DNA from: CAYOFK01 sp964403185
Lineage (GTDB): Bacteria; Bacteroidota; Bacteroidia; Bacteroidales; VadinHA17
Assembly (NCBI GenBank): GCA_964403185.1
Contig: CAYOFK010000039.1
Coordinates: forward strand, 1 to 18,836
Length of the DNA: 18,836 bases
Direction of reading: 5' to 3'
Positions 7,199 to 14,029 of this stretch are shown here, piece after piece. Within the stretch, counting starts at the first letter, position 1. Every line of letters starts with the position of its first letter. Under the pieces are notes generated by a model. It was not told the DNA's origin. It did not search any database and saw nothing but the letters and a program-made list of their open reading frames with translations. The position numbers and the translations under genes are program-made.

Positions 7199-9448
7199 TT
7201 ACTTTTTTGGCTGCGACTGTAATTCAAACTCCAGGGTTCCGGCCTGAATGAGTTCCTTATGTGAAATGAAGTATTCCCTGTATTTTTCCCCGTTCAGCCT
7301 GATAGATTTTGTGTAGATATCTTCCGGGTCAGAACGTCTGGTGGAAATTACCAGCTTGTCAACCGGATAATGATCTGCATCCAGGTGGATGGTTACTTTA
7401 TCAAAAACCGGGCTGGCTATTGCATAATTCATATCGCCCGGACACACCGGATAAAATCCCATCATCGCATATACCAGCCATGCCGACATGGTGCCGGAGT
7501 CATCATTTCCAGGCAGTCCTCCGGGTTCATTTTTAAAGTATTCCCTGATCAGCCTGTGCACTTCCTTTTGAGTCCGCCATTCCTCACCTTTTACATAATT
7601 GAACAGGTATGGATAACCAATATCCGGCTCATTGGCCATATCATATAAACCTTCATCAAATACGGTCTGTAATTTATTGATGAACTTCTCTGGCCCTCCC
7701 ATCAGTTTCATGAGGCCCTTAATATCATGTGGTACATAAAATGTATAATTCCAGGCGCTGCCTTCATGGAAACCCGGACTGGGTTCGAAATTCTCTCCCT
7801 GCCTTGGATTAAAAGGGGTTAAAAAGCTGCCATCCTGCAGTTTGGGCCTGATCATTCCGGATTCCTTATCGAAATAATTTTTGTATCCCAACGACTGGTT
7901 CAAAAACTTTTGATGATCCTCTTGTTTGCCAAGGTCTTTCGCCAACTGTGCCAGGTTCCAGTCTGCAATATAGTATTCCAGGGCATGAGATACAGAATTG
8001 TCATAAGGCTGATTGAGTGGCACATAACCCTTTTCAATATAAAAATCAATGTCTGGCCTGAGTATGTTTTGTTCGCCAGGTGAAGTGGCGGATTTATACA
8101 TGGCTTCATAAGCAAGTCCGATATCAAAATCACGGATCCCCCTCAGCCAGGTATCAACGATCACCGGTATGGAGGGGTCTCCTTCCATGATCAAAGCTTC
8201 CCTGCCGTATAATTCCCATTTTGGCAGCCAACCGCTTTCCCTGTACATGTTCATCATGGTGTGTACGATATCGAGTTGTCGCCCAGGATATACCAGGGAT
8301 AAAAATGGGTGGACATTCCGGTATGTGTCCCACAATGAAAAAACAGTGTACCTGTTTCCGCTTTCCTGCAACAGGATCTTATTGGATTCCATAGCCGGAT
8401 ACTGTCCGTTGACATCCTGAAGGATATTCGGGTGTAACAGGATATGATACAGGGCCGTATAAAAAATTACCTTATCATCCTTTCGGCCCCCTTCAACTTC
8501 AATTTTTGACAAAGCCTTATCCCATTCGTTGTAGGTGTTTTGGGCAATGTTGTTAAAATCCCATCCTGGATTTTCTGCCTGGAGGTTTTCCCAGGCGTTA
8601 TCAATACTGACATAGGATACCCCGATCTTAACTTCGATCTGTTCCCCTTCGCTGGTGTCCCAACTGAGCCAGGCCCCGATATCTTCACCGGCCAGTTCTT
8701 TTTGATATGCGGTATATATTTTATATTTCCCGCTTGAGGGGCTCCATTCATGCCTGATGCCAGGTAAGCGTCTCATTTTTTTCCAGTATCCGGATTCTTT
8801 GGGGGCCTGACTGAATTCCACAACAAAATATACAGGGAAAACAACCTGGGGATTGTAACATAATGTACCCAGAATTTTAAATCCCTCATACCTGGTTTCT
8901 GAAACTTTTCTGAGCATGGAACCCGACTCATTTGTCAGACCCTGGCCCAGATTGAGTAATATATGTGATGCTCCTTCAGGAAAGGTAAACCGGCTCATTC
9001 CGGTCCGGGTGGTTGCTGTCAGTTCTGCCAGTACATTATATCTTTCCAACTTGTTTTTATAGTAGCCAGGCCGGGCAGATTCTTCATTATAGGCTGAACC
9101 ATACCTGGTGAAATCCACCTCAAGAGCACCGGTTATGGGCATGAGCATTAAACTACCCAGGTCGGGGCAGCCTACACCATGAAGATTAACATGACTGAAT
9201 CCGGTCAGGATCTTATTCTGATATACATATGGATTGGACAGCCACCCCGTATCGGTATTGAGTTCATTGCCCTCAGCGAGAGATACATTATACGGGACGA
9301 CAGAAGCCATTCCTGAAGGAGCTACTGCACCTGGGTAGGCCGCTCCGTAATTTGATGTTCCGATAAAGGGATTTACATAGCTGGCCGGTTCCTGTGCAAA
9401 AACGGATGTTGCTGCTGACAGGATAAGACAAAAAACAATAATACGCAT
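7199..9448 (-). CDS. GH92 family glycosidase (alpha-mannosidase-like), divergent active site
   Basis: The 749-residue enzyme has a signal peptide (about 1-18, ending VFA) and the full two-domain GH92 plan. The N-terminal beta-sandwich holds NPFIGT, PGAVAPSGM, GFSHVNLHGVGCPD and ARPGYY. The (alpha/alpha)6 domain holds FSLWDTYRNVHPF, LPKWELYGREALIMEGD, ANEPDIGYPYLFNY and GLPGNDDSGTMSAW. GH92 enzymes are calcium-dependent, inverting exo-alpha-mannosidases acting on N-glycan or fungal mannans; the GNDD aspartates fit the catalytic base region. Two places differ from characterised enzymes as I remember them: the usual MxGYH is MEGDP, and the usual NEPSHH is NEPDIG. This suggests a different linkage or acceptor preference. 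The ATG at 9448 gives the signal peptide. The gene diverges from the peroxidase gene across a repeat-rich 515 bp. Confidence 0.9.
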   Translation of the reverse strand: MRIIVFCLILSAATSVFAQEPASYVNPFIGTSNYGAAYPGAVAPSGMASVVPYNVSLAEGNELNTDTGWLSNPYVYQNKILTGFSHVNLHGVGCPDLGSLMLMPITGALEVDFTRYGSAYNEESARPGYYKNKLERYNVLAELTATTRTGMSRFTFPEGASHILLNLGQGLTNESGSMLRKVSETRYEGFKILGTLCYNPQVVFPVYFVVEFSQAPKESGYWKKMRRLPGIRHEWSPSSGKYKIYTAYQKELAGEDIGAWLSWDTSEGEQIEVKIGVSYVSIDNAWENLQAENPGWDFNNIAQNTYNEWDKALSKIEVEGGRKDDKVIFYTALYHILLHPNILQDVNGQYPAMESNKILLQESGNRYTVFSLWDTYRNVHPFLSLVYPGRQLDIVHTMMNMYRESGWLPKWELYGREALIMEGDPSIPVIVDTWLRGIRDFDIGLAYEAMYKSATSPGEQNILRPDIDFYIEKGYVPLNQPYDNSVSHALEYYIADWNLAQLAKDLGKQEDHQKFLNQSLGYKNYFDKESGMIRPKLQDGSFLTPFNPRQGENFEPSPGFHEGSAWNYTFYVPHDIKGLMKLMGGPEKFINKLQTVFDEGLYDMANEPDIGYPYLFNYVKGEEWRTQKEVHRLIREYFKNEPGGLPGNDDSGTMSAWLVYAMMGFYPVCPGDMNYAIASPVFDKVTIHLDADHYPVDKLVISTRRSDPEDIYTKSIRLNGEKYREYFISHKELIQAGTLEFELQSQPKK

Positions 9449-9449
9449 G

Positions 9450-9485
9450 GCGGTTTTTATTTGCTTATAAAAATAAGAAAACCGC
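9450..9485 (-). promoter_or_regulatory. Hairpin immediately 5' of the GH92 start codon
   Basis: GCGGTTTT (9450-9457) pairs with AAAACCGC (9478-9485), and inside it CTTAT pairs with ATAAG around AAAA. In the minus-strand transcript this stem ends one base before the ATG at 9448. It therefore occupies the ribosome-binding region and could hinder translation when folded. No Shine-Dalgarno sequence is visible. Alternatively it is another dispersed palindrome. Confidence 0.4.
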
Positions 9486-9506
9486 TGTAATCACACTATT
9501 AAAAAA

Positions 9507-9575
9507 AGACCCGCGAGGGGACATGTTTAGAATGTAAACACGGGCCAGGTTGAGTGTAAGAAACCTCGCAGGTCT
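9507..9575. repeat. Interrupted GACCTNCGAGG-type hairpin repeat
   Basis: AGACCCGCGAGG (9507-9518) pairs with CCTCGCAGGTCT (9564-9575) with one wobble. The 45-bp loop contains a second small stem, TGTTTA/TAAACA. The arms match the hairpin family at 7155-7190, but here the loop is long. It lies between two divergent genes, so it does not terminate either of them. Confidence 0.55.
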
Positions 9576-9665
9576 TCTGTTTTAAGTTATACATTATATG
9601 TTACTGGCAGGTAATTGATTGTGTTGATTGATAAGTATATCGTTACAAACAATCAAAAAACAAAC

Positions 9666-9696
9666 CCCCTCGTTACCGCAAAGCTCAAACGAGGGG
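9666..9696. repeat. Hairpin CCCCTCGTT/AACGAGGGG
   Basis: Two perfect 9-bp arms (9666-9674 and 9688-9696) enclose a 13-bp loop. It lies in the divergent GH92/peroxidase intergenic region, has no T-run and is probably a dispersed element. Confidence 0.5.
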
Positions 9697-9727
9697 CGGG
9701 CTGATAGATATAGGCTAAGGATGAGGC

Positions 9728-9808
9728 TCTGTAGATCGACTTTCTAAGTCGATTGCGGTCTGAAAAGACCGCTTATTTATTAAGCGACTTGGAAAGTCGC
9801 TCTACAGA
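9728..9808. repeat. 81-bp imperfect palindrome, REP/MITE-like
   Basis: TCTGTAGATCGACTTT at 9728-9743 pairs with AAAGTCGCTCTACAGA at 9793-9808 (15 of 16). The pairing continues inward: AAGTCGATT with AAGCGACTT, then GCGGTCT with AGACCGC around a GAAA loop. The right arm carries an extra 9-bp AT-rich bulge, TTATTTATT. The terminal TCTGTAGA and repeated CGACTT are typical of multi-copy REP-like units in Bacteroidota. Copies elsewhere in the genome are expected, but none is in this window. Confidence 0.7.
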
Positions 9809-9963
9809 AATCAGGCTAACCTTAAAAAGAAAATTGACAGTTTGGCAATCTATCTCCATATTCATATGTTTAATATTATTGGTAAAATTGCCTGTGTTTT
9901 GTATTTTGTAATCATAATTGATCTATAGTGGATTGCAATTTTTAACCAATAAACATCACTCCC

Positions 9964-11160
9964 ATGAAAACATTTTTTATGACTTCTGGCATTTGCGTCC
10001 CAATACCGGAATTGAGACATGATCTATTGCTGCATATTATACTTTTCTCTTTTATTTTTCACCTGAGTTGCGTCCCGGATGCTTCAAAACAGGAATCCTC
10101 CCCAACCATTGATCCTGTTTCTATTGACCCCAATTTTACTCCAAAAGAAAAGTTGGGAAAGCTTTTATTTTTTGAAAAAAGTCTGTCAACGCCACCCGGT
10201 CTTGCCTGTGCCGGATGTCATGAACCTGCTGCGGCCTTTGCAGATCCTAATAAAGGCCTGCCTGTGTCAAAGGGAGCCCGTGAAGGTTTGTATGGCAATC
10301 GTAATGACATGATGGTTTCCTATGCCGCTTTTGTCCCCGCATTGCACCGGGATGATGAAGAGGATGTCTGGATTGGCGGGATCTTCTGGGACGGGAGGGT
10401 GAACACTCTTGCCGAACAGGCTATGGGACCCCCTCTGAATCCTCTGGAGATGGCCAACACTGATACCCTTACCATTTTTAAGAAATTAAATGAACTGGGT
10501 TATGTTGATCTATTCGGGGAAGTTTACGGACCCGAGGCACTGAGAGATCCGGGAACGGCATTCAGAAATATGGCCGATGCAATTGAAGCCTACGAGAAAA
10601 CACCGGAAGTGAACCCGTTCAATTCAAAATTCGATTATTATATGAAAGGAGAGGCAACCCTGTCCGCACAGGAGACCCGGGGCCTGACCATATTTGTTGC
10701 AGAAAATAAAGGGAACTGCGCAGAATGCCATCCAAATGTACCCCTGGCGGATGGCACTCCGGCACTGTTTACAGATTTTACATACGACAATCTTGGAGTT
10801 CCCAAAAATCCTGAAAATCCTTTTTATTTACTGCCACCGGAATTAAATCCTTATGGGTTTGAGTATGTGGACCTTGGACTTGGAATCACAGTCAATGATC
10901 CGGCTGAAAACGGAAAATTCCGCGTTCCCACTTTGAGAAATGTGACTTTGACAGCCCCTTATATGCATAACGGGGTTTTTAAAACCCTGTTCCAGGTCAT
11001 CGCATTTTACAATACCCGGGATGCCGGAATCTGGCCCGATCCTGAAGTGCCTGAGACAGTGAACAGGGAGGAACTGGGAGACCTGGGTCTTACCAATCAG
11101 GAAATGGAAGACCTGGTGGCCTTTCTAAACACCTTAACAGACGGCTGGAAGCCCGAATAG
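9964..11160 (+). CDS. Di-haem cytochrome c peroxidase / MauG-like lipoprotein
   Basis: The 398-residue protein has two c-type haem sites: CAGCH (Cys82, Cys85, His86) and CAECH (Cys252, Cys255, His256). Between them lie GGIFWDGRVNTLAEQA and, towards the C-terminus, RVPTLRNVTLTAPYMHNG. This is the layout of the CCP/MauG family (PF03150). Members reduce hydrogen peroxide with electrons from small periplasmic donors, or oxidise other substrates. The N-terminus is odd: about 20 polar residues precede the hydrophobic stretch, which ends HLSC. Cys36 is a plausible lipid-anchor site, giving a periplasm-facing lipoprotein. The chosen ATG is the first in frame, with a later in-frame ATG at codon 6. No electron-donor gene or MauG partner adjoins. 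The gene diverges from GH92 and is followed by a GC-rich hairpin. Peroxidase versus other oxidase cannot be decided from sequence. Confidence 0.9.
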   Translation: MKTFFMTSGICVPIPELRHDLLLHIILFSFIFHLSCVPDASKQESSPTIDPVSIDPNFTPKEKLGKLLFFEKSLSTPPGLACAGCHEPAAAFADPNKGLPVSKGAREGLYGNRNDMMVSYAAFVPALHRDDEEDVWIGGIFWDGRVNTLAEQAMGPPLNPLEMANTDTLTIFKKLNELGYVDLFGEVYGPEALRDPGTAFRNMADAIEAYEKTPEVNPFNSKFDYYMKGEATLSAQETRGLTIFVAENKGNCAECHPNVPLADGTPALFTDFTYDNLGVPKNPENPFYLLPPELNPYGFEYVDLGLGITVNDPAENGKFRVPTLRNVTLTAPYMHNGVFKTLFQVIAFYNTRDAGIWPDPEVPETVNREELGDLGLTNQEMEDLVAFLNTLTDGWKPE

Positions 11161-11165
11161 GAAGA

Positions 11166-11208
11166 CCCCCCTCGGTTCCCGGCTTGTAGCCGGGCTCCTT
11201 CTGAGGGC
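11166..11208 (+). terminator. GC-rich hairpin after the peroxidase gene
   Basis: CCCGGCT-TGT-AGCCGGG (11178-11194) is a perfect 7-bp stem. It is extended after an internal loop by CCCTC (from about 11168) and GAGGG. It begins 6 bp past the peroxidase stop and could terminate the transcript, although no T-run follows. A second hairpin (AGAAGTT at 11254-11260 with AACTTCT at 11276-11282, overlapping CCCGA/TCGGG at 11272-11289) lies further on. Both look like dispersed repeats. Confidence 0.45.
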
Positions 11209-11315
11209 AGGCAAATTCGGTGTCAACCCTGGAGGTGGCCACCGATTGAGAGAAGAAGTTTATATTCGTAACCCGAACTTCTGGTCGGGCTCCGGCCATG
11301 TTTTGTGTGCCAGGA

Positions 11316-11459
11316 TTAAAACCGTTTGAACTCATACCCTCTTGTCAGTAGTTCTTCCAAAAGGGCAGGAAGCTTTTTGTAGAACTTATCCGGCCGCCGT
11401 GGATCGGCACCAATGTGTAAAAGGAGTATGAATAATTTAGAAGCCTTAGTTGTCTTCAT
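11316..11459 (-). pseudogene. C-terminal fragment of a polysaccharide deacetylase
   Basis: The minus-strand frame ending in TAA at 11316 reads LFILLLHIGADPRRPDKFYK followed by KLPALLEELLTRGYEFKRF. This is the final strand and helix of NodB-type polysaccharide deacetylases (PF01522), where a LLHIGTDPRRTDK-like segment with the active-site histidine precedes a helix and a closing GYEF. Only about 40 residues remain of the usual 200 or more. Twelve bases past the ATG at 11459 the sequence passes into the REP-like repeat at 11472-11640, so the front of the gene was removed or replaced there. It cannot be functional alone. This short gene tail falls below normal ORF cut-offs. Confidence 0.6.
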
Positions 11460-11471
11460 GCTTATTATAGT

Positions 11472-11640
11472 CTTTAATATGTGCCGCACCTACGGAGCGA
11501 TCCTGGAATAATAATCTTCTATCTACCAATGTTACGCTCCCCTGGAGCGTTATTAAAATTTGATTAACCGGGTTCGGGGACCAGGATGTTTCTCTAACAT
11601 TCTGCTAAAGCCGGGCTCCGTAAGAGTCAAACATTGGTAG
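11472..11640. repeat. REP-like composite repeat, left copy
   Basis: The copy has three parts in order. First is GTGCCGCACCTACGGAGCGA (11481-11500). Second is CTACCAATGT (11523-11532) followed by the hairpin ACGCTCC-CCT-GGAGCGT (11534-11550). Third is a tail with GGCTCCG that ends ACATTGGTAG (11631-11640). CTACCAATGT and ACATTGGTAG are exact reverse complements, so they bound an inverted-repeat unit. The same parts recur in the same order and orientation at 12159-12371, on the other side of the transposase gene. Confidence 0.75.
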
Positions 11641-11664
11641 AAATCATTATGCATAAGGATAAAA

Positions 11665-11681
11665 TCGCTCCAGCGGAGCGA
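11665..11681. repeat. REP-type hairpin abutting the transposase stop
   Basis: TCGCTCC-AGC-GGAGCGA is a perfect 7-bp stem with the triplet loop AGC. With the following CAC it is the reverse complement of the GTGTCGCTCC motif found in the right repeat copy. It lies 3 bp from the transposase stop codon and could serve as 3' terminator or as a recognition hairpin. Confidence 0.6.
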
Positions 11682-11684
11682 CAC

Positions 11685-12146
11685 TTAATCTATGAACTTA
11701 TATAAATATTTATCATTATAATCAATTTTAAATTCCTTCAACATTTTGAGATATTCCTGCATGAAAGTTTTCTTTGAGTGATGCGCTTCCTGATTTATTA
11801 TGTATTTAATAACATGATCCCGTTCTGATCGGCTGTATGAAAAAGCGCTGAATCCTTCCTGCCATTGGAACTTGAATTTCGATAATTTATTCTCATTTAT
11901 GAATTTAGAGGAATCTGATTTTAAATCTCTTACCAGGTTCGATAGACATGCTGTAGGTGTCATGCCAAACAGGATATGTATATGATCAGGCATGCCATTA
12001 ATTGCAAGCATCTTTTGTCCCTGCTTTGATAAAATACCGATTATGTATTTGTATAACCGGTCTTTAAAATCCGGTTTGATAAAGGCATCCCTGTTTTGAA
12101 CGGCAAATACAAGATGAATGGTGATCTGGGTGTAAGTGTTAGCCAT
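11685..12146 (-). CDS. Y1/HUH transposase, IS200/RAYT-like
   Basis: The 153-residue protein has the single-domain Y1_Tnp fold (PF01797). It opens with the beta strand ITIHLVFAVQNR. The HUH motif is DHIHILFG (His55, His57), which binds the metal. The nucleophile helix is YIINQ, with Tyr115 and Gln119, matching the Tyr and the +4 Gln of IS608 and ISDra2 TnpA. All catalytic residues are present, so the enzyme is probably active. Such enzymes cut and join single-stranded DNA at hairpins. The length fits IS200-type TnpA, but the REP-like flanks point to the RAYT type. The gene starts at the ATG at 12146, just downstream of the right repeat copy, and ends beside a hairpin. It has no partner gene. 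Confidence 0.88.
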   Translation of the reverse strand: MANTYTQITIHLVFAVQNRDAFIKPDFKDRLYKYIIGILSKQGQKMLAINGMPDHIHILFGMTPTACLSNLVRDLKSDSSKFINENKLSKFKFQWQEGFSAFSYSRSERDHVIKYIINQEAHHSKKTFMQEYLKMLKEFKIDYNDKYLYKFID

Positions 12147-12158
12147 AATTCTTGTTTA

Positions 12159-12371
12159 TTTAATGTGTCGCACCTACGGAGCGAAAATGTAATTTTGTAT
12201 CACTATCTACCAATGTGTCGCTCCTCTGGAGCGGGGGTCAAGTACTGATCAAATTTCTGCCAATGTATCGCTCCTGTGGAGTGATTATCCTTGCACAATC
12301 TCAAATGCTGCTGACCTGACGATGCCGGGGTTAATTCATTACCTGGCTCCGGAGGAACCGGACATTGGTAG
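12159..12371. repeat. REP-like composite repeat, right copy
   Basis: The order matches the left copy: GTGTCGCACCTACGGAGCGA (12165-12184), CTACCAATGT (12207-12216), CGCTCC-TCT-GGAGCG (12219-12233), and a tail with GGCTCCGGAGG ending ACATTGGTAG (12362-12371). It has one extra unit, CTGCCAATGT with ATCGCTCC-TGT-GGAGTGAT (12257-12285). It ends 9 bp from the sulfatase stop codon, so it fills the whole transposase-sulfatase gap. Confidence 0.75.
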
Positions 12372-12380
12372 AAAGCGTAT

Positions 12381-13922
12381 CTATTGTTTATCCGACTCAA
12401 ACAAAGGATGCACTTTGGAAGGGATCCTTGCTTCCTGCATGATTTGCTGCATCCGTTGAATGATTTCAGGGTATTTGTCCGCAACATTGTTTTGTTCCTG
12501 AATATCCTCCTTCAGGTTGTAAAGGGCCACTTCCATGTTCCCCTTTTTTATATCCGCACGGATTGCTTTCCATTCGCCCATCCGCACTGCCTGTTGTCCT
12601 CCGTAACCAGGAAATTCCCAATATAAAAACTCATGCTCCGGCTGGGATTTCCCGGTTACTTCAGGGATGAAACTGATTCCGTCCGTATCCAAAGGGATTT
12701 CTGTACCTGCTGCTTCGCAGAGGGTAGGAAGAATGTCCCAAAGAGCACTGATGTGATCGGATTCTGTGCCGGGTGAAATGCTCCCGGGCCAGCTGGCGAT
12801 CATGGGAACCCTGATGCCGCCTTCTTTCGTAAATCCCTTTCCCCATCCATACCCGGTTTTGAAAGGTTTGGCGCTGTTAAAGAATGGAGTATCTGCACCC
12901 CCGGTATAGGTGGGGCCGTTATCACTGGTGAAGATAATCAGGGTATTTTCATACAGTCCAAGTTCCCTGAGTTTGGCAATGAGCTGACCAACCTGGTCAT
13001 CCAGATAAGAGATCATGGCGGCATAGGTTGCCCGCGGGTACCGTGCCGGGAAGTAGCCTTTATTTCCGGTATAGGGTTCTTCTTCACCCAGTATCCCATG
13101 GTATTTCTTCACCCATTCTTCTGGCGCCTGCAAGGCCAGATGCGGAAGCGGGGAGGCAAAATACAGGAAAAAGGGCCGGGTTTTATTTTCTTCAATAAAC
13201 ATCAATGCTTCCTCAAGCATTTTAGCCGGCGCATAATCCTTTTGATTGAATTTATCATAACTGGCCCGGTCATAGGGATCGGCGCCTGCATCCAGTTTGG
13301 TGCCCGGAGCAACAAGGAAATTGTCCAGAGTGTCTTTTACTTCATTTTTCCAAAGATGTAAAGGATAATAAGTATGGGCCTGGCGCTGGCAATTGTAGCC
13401 GTAGAAAAGATCAAATCCCTGTTTATTGGGAGCGCCTTCGGAGGTGGGACCACCCAGTCCCCATTTACCTACACATGCTGTTTGGTAGCCTGCTTCCTGT
13501 AACAGTGTGCCTATGGTCACTGTCCCGGCCGGCAGCGGCCTTTGCCCCTCAAGGTTAGGATCATGAGATGCCTTCCTGAAATCCCATACTTCTCCTTTTT
13601 CACGCATTTCGTCATTACTCCTTACGTAGGAGTGACCGGTGTGTTTGCCTGTCAGAAGTACACAGCGGGCGGGAGCACACACAGGGGCTCCAGTGTAAAA
13701 TTGGGTGAAACGCATTCCGGTTTGAGCCAGTTTATCAAGGTTGGGTGTCTGAATGATCTCCTGTCCGTAGCTGCCAGGTTCTCCATAGCCCAGGTCATCT
13801 GCCATAATAAATACTATATTGGGTTTGGAAGTTTTACTTTTACTACATGAACTCATGAAGAAAAGAATACTTGTCAGCAAAACCAGTATCCATTGGATAT
13901 TTTTAAAAAATTTCAATCTCAT
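12381..13922 (-). CDS. Formylglycine-dependent sulfatase lipoprotein (S1 family)
   Basis: The 513-residue protein is a type I sulfatase (PF00884). The modification motif C-x-P-x-R appears as CAPAR at Cys82 to Arg86, within CAPARCVLLTGKHTGH; Cys82 would become formylglycine. Metal ligands are visible at Asp42-Asp43 (MADDLGYG) and Asp334-Asn335 (TSDNGP). Lys153 lies in GKWGLGG, where many sulfatases have GKWHLG, so the usual histidine is glycine; His261 in SPLPHLAL and Lys366 in FTKEGGIRVP are kept. The N-terminus is a lipoprotein signal ending FFMSSC, so the enzyme is probably lipid-anchored. It is last in a minus-strand run behind GH29 and the GH123-like gene, which suggests sulfate removal from the same glycan. 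A maturase gene is not in the window. The sulfate position and sugar cannot be stated. Confidence 0.92.
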   Translation of the reverse strand: MRLKFFKNIQWILVLLTSILFFMSSCSKSKTSKPNIVFIMADDLGYGEPGSYGQEIIQTPNLDKLAQTGMRFTQFYTGAPVCAPARCVLLTGKHTGHSYVRSNDEMREKGEVWDFRKASHDPNLEGQRPLPAGTVTIGTLLQEAGYQTACVGKWGLGGPTSEGAPNKQGFDLFYGYNCQRQAHTYYPLHLWKNEVKDTLDNFLVAPGTKLDAGADPYDRASYDKFNQKDYAPAKMLEEALMFIEENKTRPFFLYFASPLPHLALQAPEEWVKKYHGILGEEEPYTGNKGYFPARYPRATYAAMISYLDDQVGQLIAKLRELGLYENTLIIFTSDNGPTYTGGADTPFFNSAKPFKTGYGWGKGFTKEGGIRVPMIASWPGSISPGTESDHISALWDILPTLCEAAGTEIPLDTDGISFIPEVTGKSQPEHEFLYWEFPGYGGQQAVRMGEWKAIRADIKKGNMEVALYNLKEDIQEQNNVADKYPEIIQRMQQIMQEARIPSKVHPLFESDKQ

Positions 13923-14029
13923 ATTTTTTTAATTTTTATTATTGGAAGCCATTAATGCGCCGGTAAAACAGACGCATTGATTTTTTCGGCACCTCGGGGC
14001 ACCATCACAAATTATAGTTTGATTTTAAT

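Larger units (their letters stand above)
11472..12371 (-). mobile_element. Y1/HUH transposase locus with flanking REP-like repeats
   Basis: One single-domain Y1 transposase gene lies between two same-orientation copies of a composite hairpin repeat, and a further hairpin abuts its stop codon. This resembles RAYT loci, where a domesticated IS200-type transposase is flanked by its REP targets. No TnpB accessory gene is present. The exact element boundaries cannot be fixed without a second genomic copy. Confidence 0.6.
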
